DNA of 64,000 bases from Nonomuraea angiospora (GCF_014873145.1 NZ_JADBEK010000001.1:62001-126000), one strand, 5' to 3'; counted from the first letter of the stretch, positions 9,701-17,899 are shown. Notes: a model not told the origin generated them from the sequence alone. Program-made: numbers and translations.

Positions 9701-10252
9701 CTGGCCGACGGGAAGACGATCGCGTCGGCGAGCGGGCACTTCTACGACATCATGACGGGCAAGCCCGTCGGCACCGGGTTCGGCGCGACCCGGAACCAGG
9801 CCTTCATGGTCGTCGATCCGGCCGGGCGGTGGCTGGCCACGCACAACGGGCGCCGCCTCAGCCTGTGGGACCTGAGCACCCGGCAGCTGCTCGTGCCTGA
9901 CCTGCGCGTTCCCGGCCAGGAGCTCGACGCCGTCGTGTTCGCCCCCGGAGGCGACGTGGTCGCCGTCTCCGACGCGGGCGGCGGGATCCACCTGTGGGAC
10001 GTGGCGACCCGGCGGCCGCTGAGCGGGGAGATCCGGCTCGACAGCGGCGGCGCCGTGCACCTCATGGCCTTCACCGCCGACGGGGGGCTGCTGCGGGCGG
10101 TCAGCGGGTCGGGGCGGGTTCACGACCTGCCGGTCGCGCCGGAGGCGATGGCGGGCGAGGTGTGCGCGCGGGCCGGCCGCACGCTCACTCTCCAGGAGTG
10201 GCGCGAGTATCTGGGCGGCACGGCGTACCGGGACGTGTGCGCGAAGACGTGA
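6713..10252 (+). CDS. Transmembrane Ser/Thr protein kinase with WD40-like propeller (nSTAND-kinase-type architecture)
   Basis: The protein has 1179 residues. The kinase domain is intact: Gly loop GRLGSGGQGVVYEA near 35-47, Lys58, HRDLKPDN at 141-148, DFG at 160-162. A middle region (SVDDLLPE through LEAVLDWA) resembles the winged-helix part of bacterial NTPase/WD40 receptors. A single membrane helix (LLTAALAGLLVVAVIGAAVAV) and a coiled coil rich in AAEQRDQAAAERDRA follow, then about 650 residues of degenerate WD40 blades (repeated VWD, LWD). It probably senses an extracellular signal by the propeller and phosphorylates cytoplasmic targets. GTG 6713 lies in the end of lacI; GTG 6758 is an alternative start. 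Confidence 0.85.
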   Translation: MAEANQSSPVRIKRHVESLAPGDPVKIGKYWLAGRLGSGGQGVVYEAYDDDGGRYALKVLHAEVRDRLAKEAAAARRVASFCTARVIDADPAATPPYIVSEYVEGVDLRRAGRRFAGDDLHRLATAVATALTAIHEAGVVHRDLKPDNVLLGPDGPRVIDFGIARTEEMSRTAGDHVAGTPTYVAPEVFSGGRAGTAADVFAWGGIVVFAATGQDPFRAETLAGVMHRVLAFEPGLDALPALLRPLVASALSEDPGRRPSARGLLLALVGGAIDPLGEGSRRGGGLRAAAADPGLGTLAEDAYDLLAPEERELVPGLLLRLITIDGDGTETVRRASVDDLLPERPAQRRRILDVFGYILTERDGEVSIVRPAVLRAWPRLRGWVEADRQGLGVLPEISRAAHSWHDHGRKDGDLLQGSRLEAVLDWAATGRNQVTLTPLERDFLAAASGVTRRRAGRRRLLTAALAGLLVVAVIGAAVAVQQGRRAAEQRDQAAAERDRARGRELVHQAADLRTVNPVRAMLLSVAAWRLAPGTDTRSGLTSAVHQRETTSFSPPADKGAATRALSGDGRLLAAVSERGVRVYEVATGRQVASWTSPRLAAGVNQVALSRTGRLLAIAAGQAMTVWQTRTGRLVGVKNKPGDDPMLLHPDFGDQDSLLSISVTGGVTDLWDAERGREIPTRAWDELSQLTVSSSGRLVAVVTPAQDAVRVWRLPGLRRVRALEKTCGKEPVVGFSADSRLMYCAGDRFQLRDTATGRLVTDSQSVEGGWTWAAAVAQAAPGTRWRIRLSAGNRLVAGVRGQRVWVWDVASHTEILRYEAPGEITDVWFDPAGRVLRYQVDERVVGLDLRSGTARPGVPAGARPLAISPDARRLLVRTSSAYRTWDVAGRRATASFPDPGNPAPWLISPAGDSLVFQDGAAIVMYGLADGRRLWEFGGIPAFLPTGGAYSRDGRLFAAVFAQNNQRHHDFRLRVWDARTGKAVSSVKPPLITGDIAFLADGKTIASASGHFYDIMTGKPVGTGFGATRNQAFMVVDPAGRWLATHNGRRLSLWDLSTRQLLVPDLRVPGQELDAVVFAPGGDVVAVSDAGGGIHLWDVATRRPLSGEIRLDSGGAVHLMAFTADGGLLRAVSGSGRVHDLPVAPEAMAGEVCARAGRTLTLQEWREYLGGTAYRDVCAKT

Positions 10253-10290
10253 CGGGAAGAGCGCGGGCCCGGCGGCGGTTTCACTTGATC

Positions 10291-11343
10291 GTGGAAGAGA
10301 CCGAGGTGGTGTTGATCGGCGCCGGGCAGGCGGGCCTGTCCAGCGCGTACTTCCTGCGCCGGTTCGGGTTCGAGCCGGTCGTCCTGGACGCGGCCGGCGG
10401 GGCGGGAGGGGCGTGGCGTCACCGGTCGCCGTCGCTGACCATGGACAAGGTGCACGGGATCTTCGACCTGCCCGGCATCGCCCGTCCGCCGGGCGTGGAC
10501 GGGCGCCGTCCCGCCGCCGAGGTGGTCCCCGCGTATTACGCGGCCTACGAGGAGGAGCTGGGGCTGGACGTCGTACGGCCGGTGCGGGTCGCCTCCGTCC
10601 GGCACGGCGCGGACGGCCGGCTCGTGATCGGCACGGACGCGGGGGAGTGGTCGGCCCGCGCCGTGATCAACGCGACGGGCACCTGGACCCGGCCCCACTG
10701 GCCCTACTACCCCGGCGCCCCGGACTTCGCGGGCCGCCAGCTCCATTACGCGGGCTACCGGGGGCCGGAGGAGTTCGCGGGGCGGCGCGTGATCGTGGTG
10801 GGCGGCGGGGCGTCGGCGATGCACGTGCTGTCGGAGATCGCCGGGGTCGCCGCCACCACGGCCTGGGTGACGCGGCGGCCGCCGGTGTTCCGGGACGACG
10901 ACTTCGGCGAGAACGCCAGGCGCGAGGCCGTCGCGCTGGTCGAGGCGCGCGTGCGTGCCGGGCTCCCGCCGCAGAGCGTGGTGGGCGTCACCGGCCTCGG
11001 CTACAGCACGGTCGTACGCGAGGCCCTGGCCAAGGGCGCGCTGGAACGCCTGCCCATGTTCCGGCGCGTCACCGAGCACGGCGTCACCTGGTCTGACGGC
11101 CTCCACCTGGAGGTGGACACGATCATCTGGGCCACCGGCTTCCGCTCGGCCCTCGACCACCTCGCGCCGCTGCGGCTCAGGGAGCCGGGCGGCGGGATCA
11201 AGGTGGACGGCACCCAGGCCGCCAGGGAGCCGGCCCTGCAACTCGTCGGATACGGTCCCTCGGCCAGCACCATCGGCGCCAACCGCGCCGGACGCACGGC
11301 CGCGCGCAACGTCCACGGATACCTGGCGCGGCAGGCCGCCTGA
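10291..11343 (+). CDS. FAD-dependent monooxygenase/oxidoreductase (flavin monooxygenase-like)
   Basis: The 350-residue two-dinucleotide-fold flavoprotein has an FAD-binding GAGQAG at residues 10-15, an NAD(P)H-binding IVVGGGASA near 165-173 and the ATGFR motif near the C-terminus (IIWATGFRSALDH). This is the layout of single-component flavin monooxygenases and CzcO-type oxidoreductases, which oxidise N, S or carbonyl compounds with NADPH and O2. GTG 10291 begins the FAD strand; TTG 10285 is also in frame, and neither has a clear ribosome binding site. It follows the kinase gene by 38 bp. The substrate is unknown. Confidence 0.85.
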   Translation: MEETEVVLIGAGQAGLSSAYFLRRFGFEPVVLDAAGGAGGAWRHRSPSLTMDKVHGIFDLPGIARPPGVDGRRPAAEVVPAYYAAYEEELGLDVVRPVRVASVRHGADGRLVIGTDAGEWSARAVINATGTWTRPHWPYYPGAPDFAGRQLHYAGYRGPEEFAGRRVIVVGGGASAMHVLSEIAGVAATTAWVTRRPPVFRDDDFGENARREAVALVEARVRAGLPPQSVVGVTGLGYSTVVREALAKGALERLPMFRRVTEHGVTWSDGLHLEVDTIIWATGFRSALDHLAPLRLREPGGGIKVDGTQAAREPALQLVGYGPSASTIGANRAGRTAARNVHGYLARQAA

Positions 11344-11478
11344 CCGACCTACTATGCGGGGTAGTAAAGATACCGATTGCGGCAGCGGTCCGGTTACTCC
11401 CGCGAAGGGACTCGACACGGCGTGTGACCCAGGTTAGCGTCCCGACATAAGGATCTTTATCTGGTCAGGAGGTCCCTC

Positions 11479-13179
11479 ATGGAAGTTCCCGGCTACACCG
11501 AGATCCGGGAACTCGGACACGGCGGGACGGGCCGGGTGATGCTCGCCGTACGGGACTCAGACGGGCTGGCCGTCGCGGTCAAACACCTGTCAGAGCCGCT
11601 GCGCGCGGACGCCGAGTTCGTCGAGCGGTTCCGGGCGGAGGCCGAGGTCATCCGCGAGATCGACAGCCCGCACACCGCCCGCCTGCTCGAATACGTCGAG
11701 GGCCAGGACGACGCCGTCATCGTGATGGAGCTGGTCGACGGCGTCACGCTGCGGCGGCTGCTGGAGCACGAGGGCGCGACGGGGCCTGAGGCGGCGCTCG
11801 CGGTGCTGAAGGGCGCGCTGCTCGGGCTGGCCGAGGCGCACCGGCGCGGCGTCGTCCACCGGGACTTCAAACCCGAGAACGTCATCATCACCCAGGACGG
11901 CGAGAGCAAGCTCGTCGACTTCGGCGTGGCGGCCCACTTCGGGGAGACGGCCGCGCTCGTCGGGACGCCTCCGTACATGGCGCCCGAGCAGTGGGACGAC
12001 GGGCCGGCCGGCCCCGCGACCGACGTGTACGCCGCCACGCTGGTGTTCTTCGAGTGCCTGACCGGCCACCGCGCCTTCCAGGGCGAGAACGTGGCCGCGC
12101 TCGCCTACCAGCACCAGCACATCCTGCCCCAGCTCGGGGAGGTGGAGGAGCCGCTGCGGCCGCTGCTCGAACACGGCCTGGCCAAGGACCCGGCCGGGCG
12201 GCCCTCGTCGGCGGAGGCGTTCCTGGCCGAGCTGGAGGAGGTCGCGCTCGCCGCGTACGGCGAGGAATGGGAGACGCGCGGGCGGGCCGGGCTCGGCCTC
12301 CTGACCCTGCCGCTGGCCGCGCTGTTACCGAAGCCGCAACCGGTTGCCGAGAGCACCACCAGCGTGGTGCAGAGCACGCTGGCGCCGGCGGCCAAGTTCG
12401 CGGTGACGGGCGGGCTGGTGCTGGCGACGGCCGCCGCGGTCGTGTCGGCGTTCGTGATCCTGGGCGACTCGCCGGGGCCGCGGCCGGGGACGGGCGTCGC
12501 GCTGCCGCCCGCCACGTCCGCCGCGCCGCCGCCCCCCGCGTCCGCCGAGCCCGGGCCGTCGCGGACCCCGGCGCCCGCCTCGCCGACCTCCGCGCCGCCG
12601 AGCTTGCCGACCACGGGGACGCCGCCCGCCACGTACGCCGGTCAGCCGACGGCTCCTCCCGGCTCACCGCCTCCCGCCGCTACCCGGGAGCCGACCGGCA
12701 GGCCCACCACGGGTGAGCCGACACGGGAGCCGACGCGCTCCACCCGCCCGACGGAGCGCCCGACGGAGCGCCCGACGGAGCGCCCGACGGAGCGGCCGAC
12801 CGGGCGGCCCACCGAGCGGCCGACTGGGCGGCCCACCACGCGGCCGCCCACCGGCGAACCCCCGGCCACGAGACCCCCGGCGACCAGGCCGCCGGACACC
12901 GATCCGCCCGCCACCCGGCCCCCGGCCACGAGCGCGCCCGATCCCGGCACGCCGCCCGCGACCAGGAACCGGGAGCCGCTCATCTCCGTCTCCGTCAAGG
13001 TGTCGGTGAACCTGCCGATCCTCGGCGGCGGCGACGGTGACGGGCTGCTGGACGCCGACATCGGCCTCGGCCTGGGGTCGAGCCTCCTGGGGATGGTGGT
13101 CGTGCCCGGCTCGGTGCTGGTCGGACGGCAGATCGTGGCGCGGAGGGTACGACGGCCGCGCGATACCGAAAAGTTGTGA
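11479..13179 (+). CDS. Ser/Thr protein kinase with Pro/Thr-rich extracellular stalk
   Basis: The 566-residue kinase has its N-terminal catalytic domain complete: Gly loop GHGGTG at 13-18, Lys35, HRDFKPEN at 127-134 and DFG at 147-149, with the activation-segment end GTPPYMAPEQW. A membrane helix (FAVTGGLVLATAAAVVSAFV) lies near 305-330. It is followed by a low-complexity Pro/Thr stalk including TERP/TGRP repeats and a hydrophobic C-terminus (SSLLGMVVVPGSVLVG) that may be a second membrane segment. The start ATG 11479 has CAGGAGGT at about 6 bases. It should act as a membrane signalling kinase; no substrate is linked to it here. Confidence 0.9.
   Translation: MEVPGYTEIRELGHGGTGRVMLAVRDSDGLAVAVKHLSEPLRADAEFVERFRAEAEVIREIDSPHTARLLEYVEGQDDAVIVMELVDGVTLRRLLEHEGATGPEAALAVLKGALLGLAEAHRRGVVHRDFKPENVIITQDGESKLVDFGVAAHFGETAALVGTPPYMAPEQWDDGPAGPATDVYAATLVFFECLTGHRAFQGENVAALAYQHQHILPQLGEVEEPLRPLLEHGLAKDPAGRPSSAEAFLAELEEVALAAYGEEWETRGRAGLGLLTLPLAALLPKPQPVAESTTSVVQSTLAPAAKFAVTGGLVLATAAAVVSAFVILGDSPGPRPGTGVALPPATSAAPPPPASAEPGPSRTPAPASPTSAPPSLPTTGTPPATYAGQPTAPPGSPPPAATREPTGRPTTGEPTREPTRSTRPTERPTERPTERPTERPTGRPTERPTGRPTTRPPTGEPPATRPPATRPPDTDPPATRPPATSAPDPGTPPATRNREPLISVSVKVSVNLPILGGGDGDGLLDADIGLGLGSSLLGMVVVPGSVLVGRQIVARRVRRPRDTEKL
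12748..12850 (+). repeat. 12-bp tandem repeats encoding TERP/TGRP in the kinase stalk
   Basis: About eight 12-bp units run in frame. The first four are nearly identical (encoding T-E-R-P) and later ones vary to T-G-R-P and T-T-R-P. They sit in the predicted extracellular stalk, so changes in copy number would only alter stalk length. Confidence 0.8.
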
Positions 13180-13291
13180 GTTGTGTGCGGAGCAGGATGA
13201 TCCCCTACTATCAGCAGTCGGATAGAGGGCGTCCCCCGGCCTGGATAACTGCTGACCGGAACCTGCCCTGCGGCTTGGGGTGAGGAGAAGT

Positions 13292-14290
13292 GTGGCGGTT
13301 GCGTCCCGCGCCGACCGGCTCCGCGGACTGGTCCGTACGATCTCCGCGGCGACGCTCGCCGTGGCGTTGCTGACGACGGGCGCTCCGGCGCAGGCCGCGC
13401 CCAAGCCCACGGTGAAGCAGCTCAAGAAGGAGCTCGCCGCGCTCCAGAAAGAGTCGGACAAGCTCATCACCGACTACTACAGCAGCAGAATCGCCCAGCA
13501 AAAAGCCGAGAAATCGGAAAAGTCGGCACGGGAGAAGCTGGCCGCGGCCCAGGCGGTCTACGACCGCGAGTCCGCCGAGCTCCGCGCCATGGCCGTCGCC
13601 CAGTACATCAGCGGGGACTCCGGCCAGATCGCCATGCTCACCTCCGACCGGGACCCCACGTCCCTGCTCAACCGGATGGCGCTCAACCAGCACCTCGTCA
13701 CGCTCCAGCAGAGCCGCCTGCGCGGCTACGCCCAGGTGCGGGACACCCACCAGCAGGCCAAGGACGAGGCCGACGCGCGCGCCAAGGAGCTCACCCAGAC
13801 GGTGGACGAGCTGGAGAAGCGCAAGAAGAAGGCCGAGAAGCAGATCGACCGGATCAAGGAGAAGATCGACCAGCTGTACATCGGGCCGGGCGTGCGGCGG
13901 CCGGACGGCACGTGGGTGCCCCAGCTGCCCGGCGGGGCCGACAACATCACGCCCCGGATGCGGCTGGTCAGGCAGCTCATCAAGGAGCGGTTCGGCGTCC
14001 CGAACGGGATCGGGTGTTACCGGGCGATCCAGGACGGCGGCGAGCATCCGCTCGGGCGTGCCTGCGACTTCATGCTGAGCCGCGGCGGCGCGATGCCGTC
14101 GGGGGCGGAGGTCGCGCGCGGCAACGAGATCGCGGAGTGGGCGATCAAGAACTCGAAGCGGCTGGGGATCATGTACATCATCTACCGGCAGCGGATCTGG
14201 CACGCCAGAACCGGCTCCTGGCGCACGATGTCGGACCGGGGCGGCACGACCGCGAACCACTACGACCATCCCCATATTTCGGTCTATTAA
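13292..14290 (+). CDS. Secreted coiled-coil protein with ARB_07466-like (peptidase M15-like) C-terminal domain
   Basis: The 332-residue secreted protein has a signal peptide (through TTGAPAQAAP), then about 150 residues of charged coiled coil (QLKKELAALQKESDKL, ELEKRKKKAEKQIDRIKEK) like the NlpC/P60 hydrolases of actinobacteria. It ends in a domain with NGIGCYRAIQDGG, HPLGRACDFM and HYDHPHISVY. The conserved His/Asp residues match the ARB_07466-like domain related to zinc D,D-carboxypeptidases, so a role in peptidoglycan remodelling is likely. GTG 13292 follows GAGGAG by 4 bases; GTG 13280 is an in-frame alternative. Confidence 0.82.
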   Translation: MAVASRADRLRGLVRTISAATLAVALLTTGAPAQAAPKPTVKQLKKELAALQKESDKLITDYYSSRIAQQKAEKSEKSAREKLAAAQAVYDRESAELRAMAVAQYISGDSGQIAMLTSDRDPTSLLNRMALNQHLVTLQQSRLRGYAQVRDTHQQAKDEADARAKELTQTVDELEKRKKKAEKQIDRIKEKIDQLYIGPGVRRPDGTWVPQLPGGADNITPRMRLVRQLIKERFGVPNGIGCYRAIQDGGEHPLGRACDFMLSRGGAMPSGAEVARGNEIAEWAIKNSKRLGIMYIIYRQRIWHARTGSWRTMSDRGGTTANHYDHPHISVY

Positions 14291-14387
14291 AGGGTTCACC
14301 GTCAGCCGCGACGGCGCCGAACTCGAACGCGGGCGGCAATCACCGCAAGAACGAACCTACGCCCTGCCCCTCCAGCCCCGTCGGCCT

Positions 14388-14690
14388 CAGCGCCTGCCCG
14401 GCTCCGCCTCACCCCGCTGTCAGCGCCTGACCCGCCGGCCTCACCCGCCCTCAGCGCCTGGCCCTCGCGCTTCGCCCGCGCTCAGGGCCTGACCTCCTGC
14501 TTTTGCCCCGGCGCTCAGGGCCGGACCTCCTGCTTTGCCCCGGCGCTCAGGGCATGACCCTCTCGCCCCGCCTGCGCTCAGCGTCTGACCTCCCACGCCG
14601 CCCACTCCAGCGCCTGACCTCCCACGTCGCCCCCCTTCAGCGTCTGACCCGACCACTCCGCCTCCCGGCCCTCACCGCCTGGCCCTCCCA
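14388..14690. repeat. Degenerate 29-35-bp intergenic tandem array
   Basis: A core like CAGCGCCTG recurs about ten times, at 14388, 14421, 14452, 14483, 14516, 14548, 14579, 14608, 14638 and 14673. Spacings are 29-35 bases and the text between copies is similar (ACCTCCCACG, CCCCGGCGCT). The array fills most of the 456-bp gap between two convergent genes. Open frames across it, such as peptides repeating GGQALSAG on the minus strand, merely reflect the repeat. No cas genes are present and the spacers are not unique. Confidence 0.75.
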
Positions 14691-14746
14691 CCCTGGACCT
14701 TCGCAGGTTGGGGGCCAAGCCCGGCCCGTCGCTCTCCCAACCCGGG

Positions 14747-16273
14747 CTAGGCTTCGGCGGCTTCGGCGGCGTTGGCATCGTCGGCGTCCTTGGCCAGGGC
14801 CGCCAGCAGCCGGTCTTCCGTGACCTCCGGCCCGACCAGCTGATCGGTGATCGCCCCGTCGCGCAGCACGACCACGCTGTCGCAGTTCTCCACCAGCTCG
14901 CTCACGTCCGACGAGATCAGCAGGATCGCCAGCCCGTCCACCGCCAGCTCGTCCAGCAGCCCTTGCATCTCCACTTTCGTCGCCACGTCCACGCCCCGGG
15001 TGGGCTCGTCCAGCAGCAGCACCTTGGGGTGCATGGCCAGCCAGCGCGCCAGCAGCACCTTCTGCTGGTTCCCGCCCGACAGCTCCCCGGCGGGCTGCCG
15101 TGGGGAGACGGCCTTGATCCCGAGCCGCTTCATGAACGTCGCCACGATGCTGTCCACCCGCGCGTCCGACACGATCCCCGCCCGCGACAGCCGGGGCAGG
15201 GCCGCCAGCGCGATGTTGTCGCGCACCGACAGCGTGGGCACGATGCCCTCGGTCTTCCGGTTCTCCGGCACCAGGCCGACGCCGGCGCGGATGGCGTTCC
15301 TGATCGACCACTTGCGGGAACGTGCCCCCGCCACCGTCACCTGGCCCGCGTCCACCGGCAGCACACCCGCGATGGCCCGGGCCGTCTCGCTGCGCCCCGC
15401 GCCGAGCAGCCCGCCCAGGCCGACCACCTCGCCCGCCCGCATCGCGAGCGACACCCCGTCCAGTACGTGGTGACGGGTCAGGCCCTTGGCCTCGAGCACC
15501 GGCAGGTCGGCGGACTCGGCCGGCTCGCCGGTGTGCTGGGCGGGCTCCACGGGGTGGAACGGCCGTCCCAGCATGAGCGAGACCAGTCGTAACCGGTCGA
15601 GCCCCGCCAGCGGTCCCGTGTGCACGACCCGCCCTTCGCGCAGCACCGTGACCCGGTCGCAGATCCCGTACAGCTCCTCCAGCCGGTGCGTGACGTACAC
15701 GACCGACCGGCCCTCCTCGCGCAGCCGCCGCACAGCCCCGAACAGCGTCTCCAGCTCGCCCTGCGCCAGCGCCGACGTGGGCTCGTCCATGATGACCACC
15801 CGAGCGTCCGCCGAGGCGGCCCTGGCCAGCGCGACGAGCTGGCGCGCGCCCTCGCCCAGCGCGCCGAGCGGCCGGCGCACGTCCACCTCCAGCCCGTACG
15901 CGGCCAGCACCCGCTCGGCCTGGGCGTGCACGGCCGCGGAGTCGATCAGCCCGAGCCGCCCCCTGGGCTCCCTGCCCAGGAGGAGGTTACGGGCGACGCT
16001 CATGGTCGGTACGAGGTTCGTCTCCTGGTGGACGGTGGCGATCCCGGCCCGCTTGGCGTCGGCCGGGCTGGCGAACCTGACCGGCTCACCCATGAGGCGC
16101 AGCTCGCCCGCGTCCGGCTGATGGACCCCGGAGAGCACCTTCACCAGGGTCGACTTGCCCGCCCCGTTGCCGCCGATCAGCGCATGCACCTCGCCGGGGC
16201 GTACGGACAGGGTGACGTGGTCGAGGGCGGTGACACCCTGGAACGTCTTGAGAACGCCTGCCACCTGTAGCAC
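14747..16273 (-). CDS. Sugar ABC transporter ATP-binding protein (RbsA/MglA type, two fused ATPase domains), orphan
   Basis: The 508-residue fused ATPase is normal length for the ribose/galactose class. Domain 1 has Walker A GGNGAGKST and Walker B VVIMDEPTS; domain 2 has the variant GAGRSE loop, LSGGNQQKVLLARWL and VLLLDEPTRG. GTG 16273 is chosen because GGAGG lies 5 bases upstream and the family begins VLQV.GV.KTF. No permease or binding protein lies next to it. It closely resembles the ATPase at 22874-24928, sharing MSVARNLLLGREPRGR and RVVIMDEPTS, so it may be a paralogue serving the same or another permease pair. Confidence 0.9.
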   Translation of the reverse strand: MLQVAGVLKTFQGVTALDHVTLSVRPGEVHALIGGNGAGKSTLVKVLSGVHQPDAGELRLMGEPVRFASPADAKRAGIATVHQETNLVPTMSVARNLLLGREPRGRLGLIDSAAVHAQAERVLAAYGLEVDVRRPLGALGEGARQLVALARAASADARVVIMDEPTSALAQGELETLFGAVRRLREEGRSVVYVTHRLEELYGICDRVTVLREGRVVHTGPLAGLDRLRLVSLMLGRPFHPVEPAQHTGEPAESADLPVLEAKGLTRHHVLDGVSLAMRAGEVVGLGGLLGAGRSETARAIAGVLPVDAGQVTVAGARSRKWSIRNAIRAGVGLVPENRKTEGIVPTLSVRDNIALAALPRLSRAGIVSDARVDSIVATFMKRLGIKAVSPRQPAGELSGGNQQKVLLARWLAMHPKVLLLDEPTRGVDVATKVEMQGLLDELAVDGLAILLISSDVSELVENCDSVVVLRDGAITDQLVGPEVTEDRLLAALAKDADDANAAEAAEA

Positions 16274-16329
16274 GGTTGCCTCCGCCTCGATGGTGGTCGA
16301 GGAAGGAAACATTACAGTAACGGCCTTGT

Positions 16330-16347
16330 CGCATTCGATCAGAAACG
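16330..16347. promoter_or_regulatory. Candidate DeoR operator upstream of the orphan sugar ATPase
   Basis: CGCATTCGATCAGAAACG lies about 57 bases upstream of the GTG start. Its core is nearly the same as two elements in the deoR/GH2 divergent region: CATTCGATCAGA matches the reverse complement of 18896-18907 at 11 of 12 positions. Assignment to the DeoR protein at 18058-18858 is inference. Confidence 0.4.
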
Positions 16348-16406
16348 AGCGCAACCCGTCACGCTCACCCGGAGCTCCCTGAGGTCGAGCCCCGAGCGGT
16401 TACCTG

Positions 16407-16811
16407 CTAGGAAGCGGTGAAGCTGGGTCGCGACCGCGTGAGACAGACGATCGCCGGGACCGGGAAGAGCATGAGGTAGAGGTTCGGCAGCCACCAGACC
16501 AGCGAGAAGTCACCGCGCAGTGTCCAGAACGCGATCGCCATCAAACCGGAGGCCATGGTCAGCACGAGCGAGACCAGCATCAGTCCCGGCCCGGACGGCG
16601 AGCCTCGGCGCAGGAGGTGCAGGCTGGCCAGGCCGGTGGCACTGGCCAGCAGGTCGATCCAGAGAAACGACCAGTTCCAATCGGCCATCAGCGGGTTGGT
16701 GTAGTCGGCGAACGCCCATTCGAGCGGGATCAGCCCCAGCCCGGTGATGGTGAAGTAGCCGACGAACGCCAGATCCGTGAGCAGCATCAACGCCTTAGTG
16801 ACGCGTAGCAC
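16407..16811 (-). CDS. DUF5360 family small membrane protein
   Basis: The 134-residue protein has four predicted membrane helices (starting LMLLTDLAFVGYFTITG, WSFLWIDLLASATGLASL, LMLVSLVLTMASGLMAIAF and LVWWLPNLYLMLFPVPAIV). The pattern and the N-D.TNPL.ADWNWSF.WID segment resemble the DUF5360/YvaD family, function unknown. GTG 16811 follows GAGGAG by 7 bases, inside the tetR gene, which it overlaps by 17 bases. The overlap implies that the regulator and this protein are co-expressed and probably both controlled by the palindrome ahead of tetR. Confidence 0.75.
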   Translation of the reverse strand: MLRVTKALMLLTDLAFVGYFTITGLGLIPLEWAFADYTNPLMADWNWSFLWIDLLASATGLASLHLLRRGSPSGPGLMLVSLVLTMASGLMAIAFWTLRGDFSLVWWLPNLYLMLFPVPAIVCLTRSRPSFTAS

Positions 16812-17346
16812 GGTCGATCTCCTCCATCAGGTAACGCCTGGTCCGTTCGTGCAGTGCCGCGTCTGGTTCGCCGAGCCCGAGCAGCCTGGCCGCCCACCAG
16901 CCGTCGATGGCCAGCCGTACCGCCGTCGCCGCGGCCGGGTCGATGCCGTCGTCGGTCAACCGGGCCTGCCAGGCGGCGAACCGCTCTCGCAGCGGGGCAA
17001 GCCCTGCCGGATCCACGAGCACCCCGGCCAGCAACGCGGCGGTCACCCGGTCGGCCGGGGCGTTGGGCGCGGTGTGGTGTTCGGGGATCGTCGCGTTCAG
17101 GTAAGCACGCAGAAAGTCACCCGGCTCGGCACCGGTCTCGGCCAGCGCTTGGTCGAAAGCGTTGGTCAGGCGGTCGACCATGGCGGCGACCAGCGCCTGC
17201 TTGGTGGGGAAGTGGTAGAACAAGCCCCCCTTGGACACCCCTGCCCGCCGAGCCACTGCTTCCAGAGTCAGGGCCTCGGCCCCCTCGGACAGCAACACCT
17301 CGGCGGCGGCGTCGAGCAGTCGTTCTTTCGAGCTGTGTCGCGGCAT
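16795..17346 (-). CDS. TetR/AcrR-family transcriptional regulator
   Basis: The 183-residue protein has a classic TetR helix-turn-helix at residues 8-50 (LLDAAAEVL, TLEAVARRAGVSKGGLFYHF, PTKQALVAAM) and an all-helical ligand domain. It should repress its own operon until an effector binds. The start is ATG 17346. There is no Shine-Dalgarno sequence, but TATAGT lies 7 bases upstream, inside a 30-bp palindrome, so the mRNA is probably leaderless and autoregulated. The downstream partner is a DUF5360 membrane protein, as often seen with TetR-controlled small membrane proteins. Confidence 0.9.
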   Translation of the reverse strand: MPRHSSKERLLDAAAEVLLSEGAEALTLEAVARRAGVSKGGLFYHFPTKQALVAAMVDRLTNAFDQALAETGAEPGDFLRAYLNATIPEHHTAPNAPADRVTAALLAGVLVDPAGLAPLRERFAAWQARLTDDGIDPAAATAVRLAIDGWWAARLLGLGEPDAALHERTRRYLMEEIDRATRH

Positions 17347-17350
17347 GAAG

Positions 17351-17380
17351 GAAACTATACCGGCCGACCGGTATAGTTTC
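17351..17380 (-). promoter_or_regulatory. TetR operator palindrome overlapping the tetR -10 element
   Basis: Two perfect 13-bp arms, GAAACTATACCGG at 17351-17363 and CCGGTATAGTTTC at 17368-17380, surround CCGA. The inner ACCGGCCGACCGGT resembles known TetR-family operators. On the minus strand TATAGT (17354-17359) sits 7 bases before the ATG, so a bound repressor would block RNA polymerase directly. Confidence 0.75.
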
Positions 17381-17899
17381 TATCCGATCAGGCCGACAAC
17401 CAGGTGCTCTGGCGCGATCAGCGAACGAGGAGCTCCGAGCGATCAGGAACTCCCGGTCGGCGTAATTGCGGTCTTGGGTGGAAGCCCGAGGCAGGCCGGC
17501 CACTGACGCCGAGGGTGATCAGGGCTACAGCCGGACGCGCTTCGACCTTCACCCCACGCCACCTCCACCGCCCTGCACCAGCTCGCTCACATCCCCGATG
17601 CTCGATCACCCCGCCCGCCCCAGCGCTCGGTTACCTCGCCGGCCAGCTGTCCGTCCTCGTCGGCCGGTGCCCCCACGCCCTGTTACCCGCCGGCACCATC
17701 ACTCGCCGCGCACACCCTCGCCTCCCGCGCCTGCATGCCTGCGTGCGGCTCCCGCGCTCGCGCTCGCGCCCGCTCCCGTCTGCGCCCATGCCGGTTGCGA
17801 CCGTTCGCCCGGCCGTGGTCGCCGCGTCTGTTCCGTGCTGAGCCTTTGCCCGTGCATGCCACCCCCCGGGGCCAGTCCGGAGCCGTGTACGGGCGACGC
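17381..17899. other. Gene-free GC-rich spacer
   Basis: About 520 bases with no credible gene. Pyrimidine-rich low-complexity text (CGCTCGCGCTCGCGCC and similar) fills 17560-17800. A partial copy of the following 44-bp repeat is visible at 17883-17899. No promoter, RNA gene or mobile-element remnant was recognised. Confidence 0.5.

Noticed and set aside
13180..13291. Possible c-di-AMP (ydaO) riboswitch before the secreted hydrolase-like gene
   Set aside because: Such genes often have one, but the 112-base leader is short and the conserved core motifs could not be aligned convincingly.
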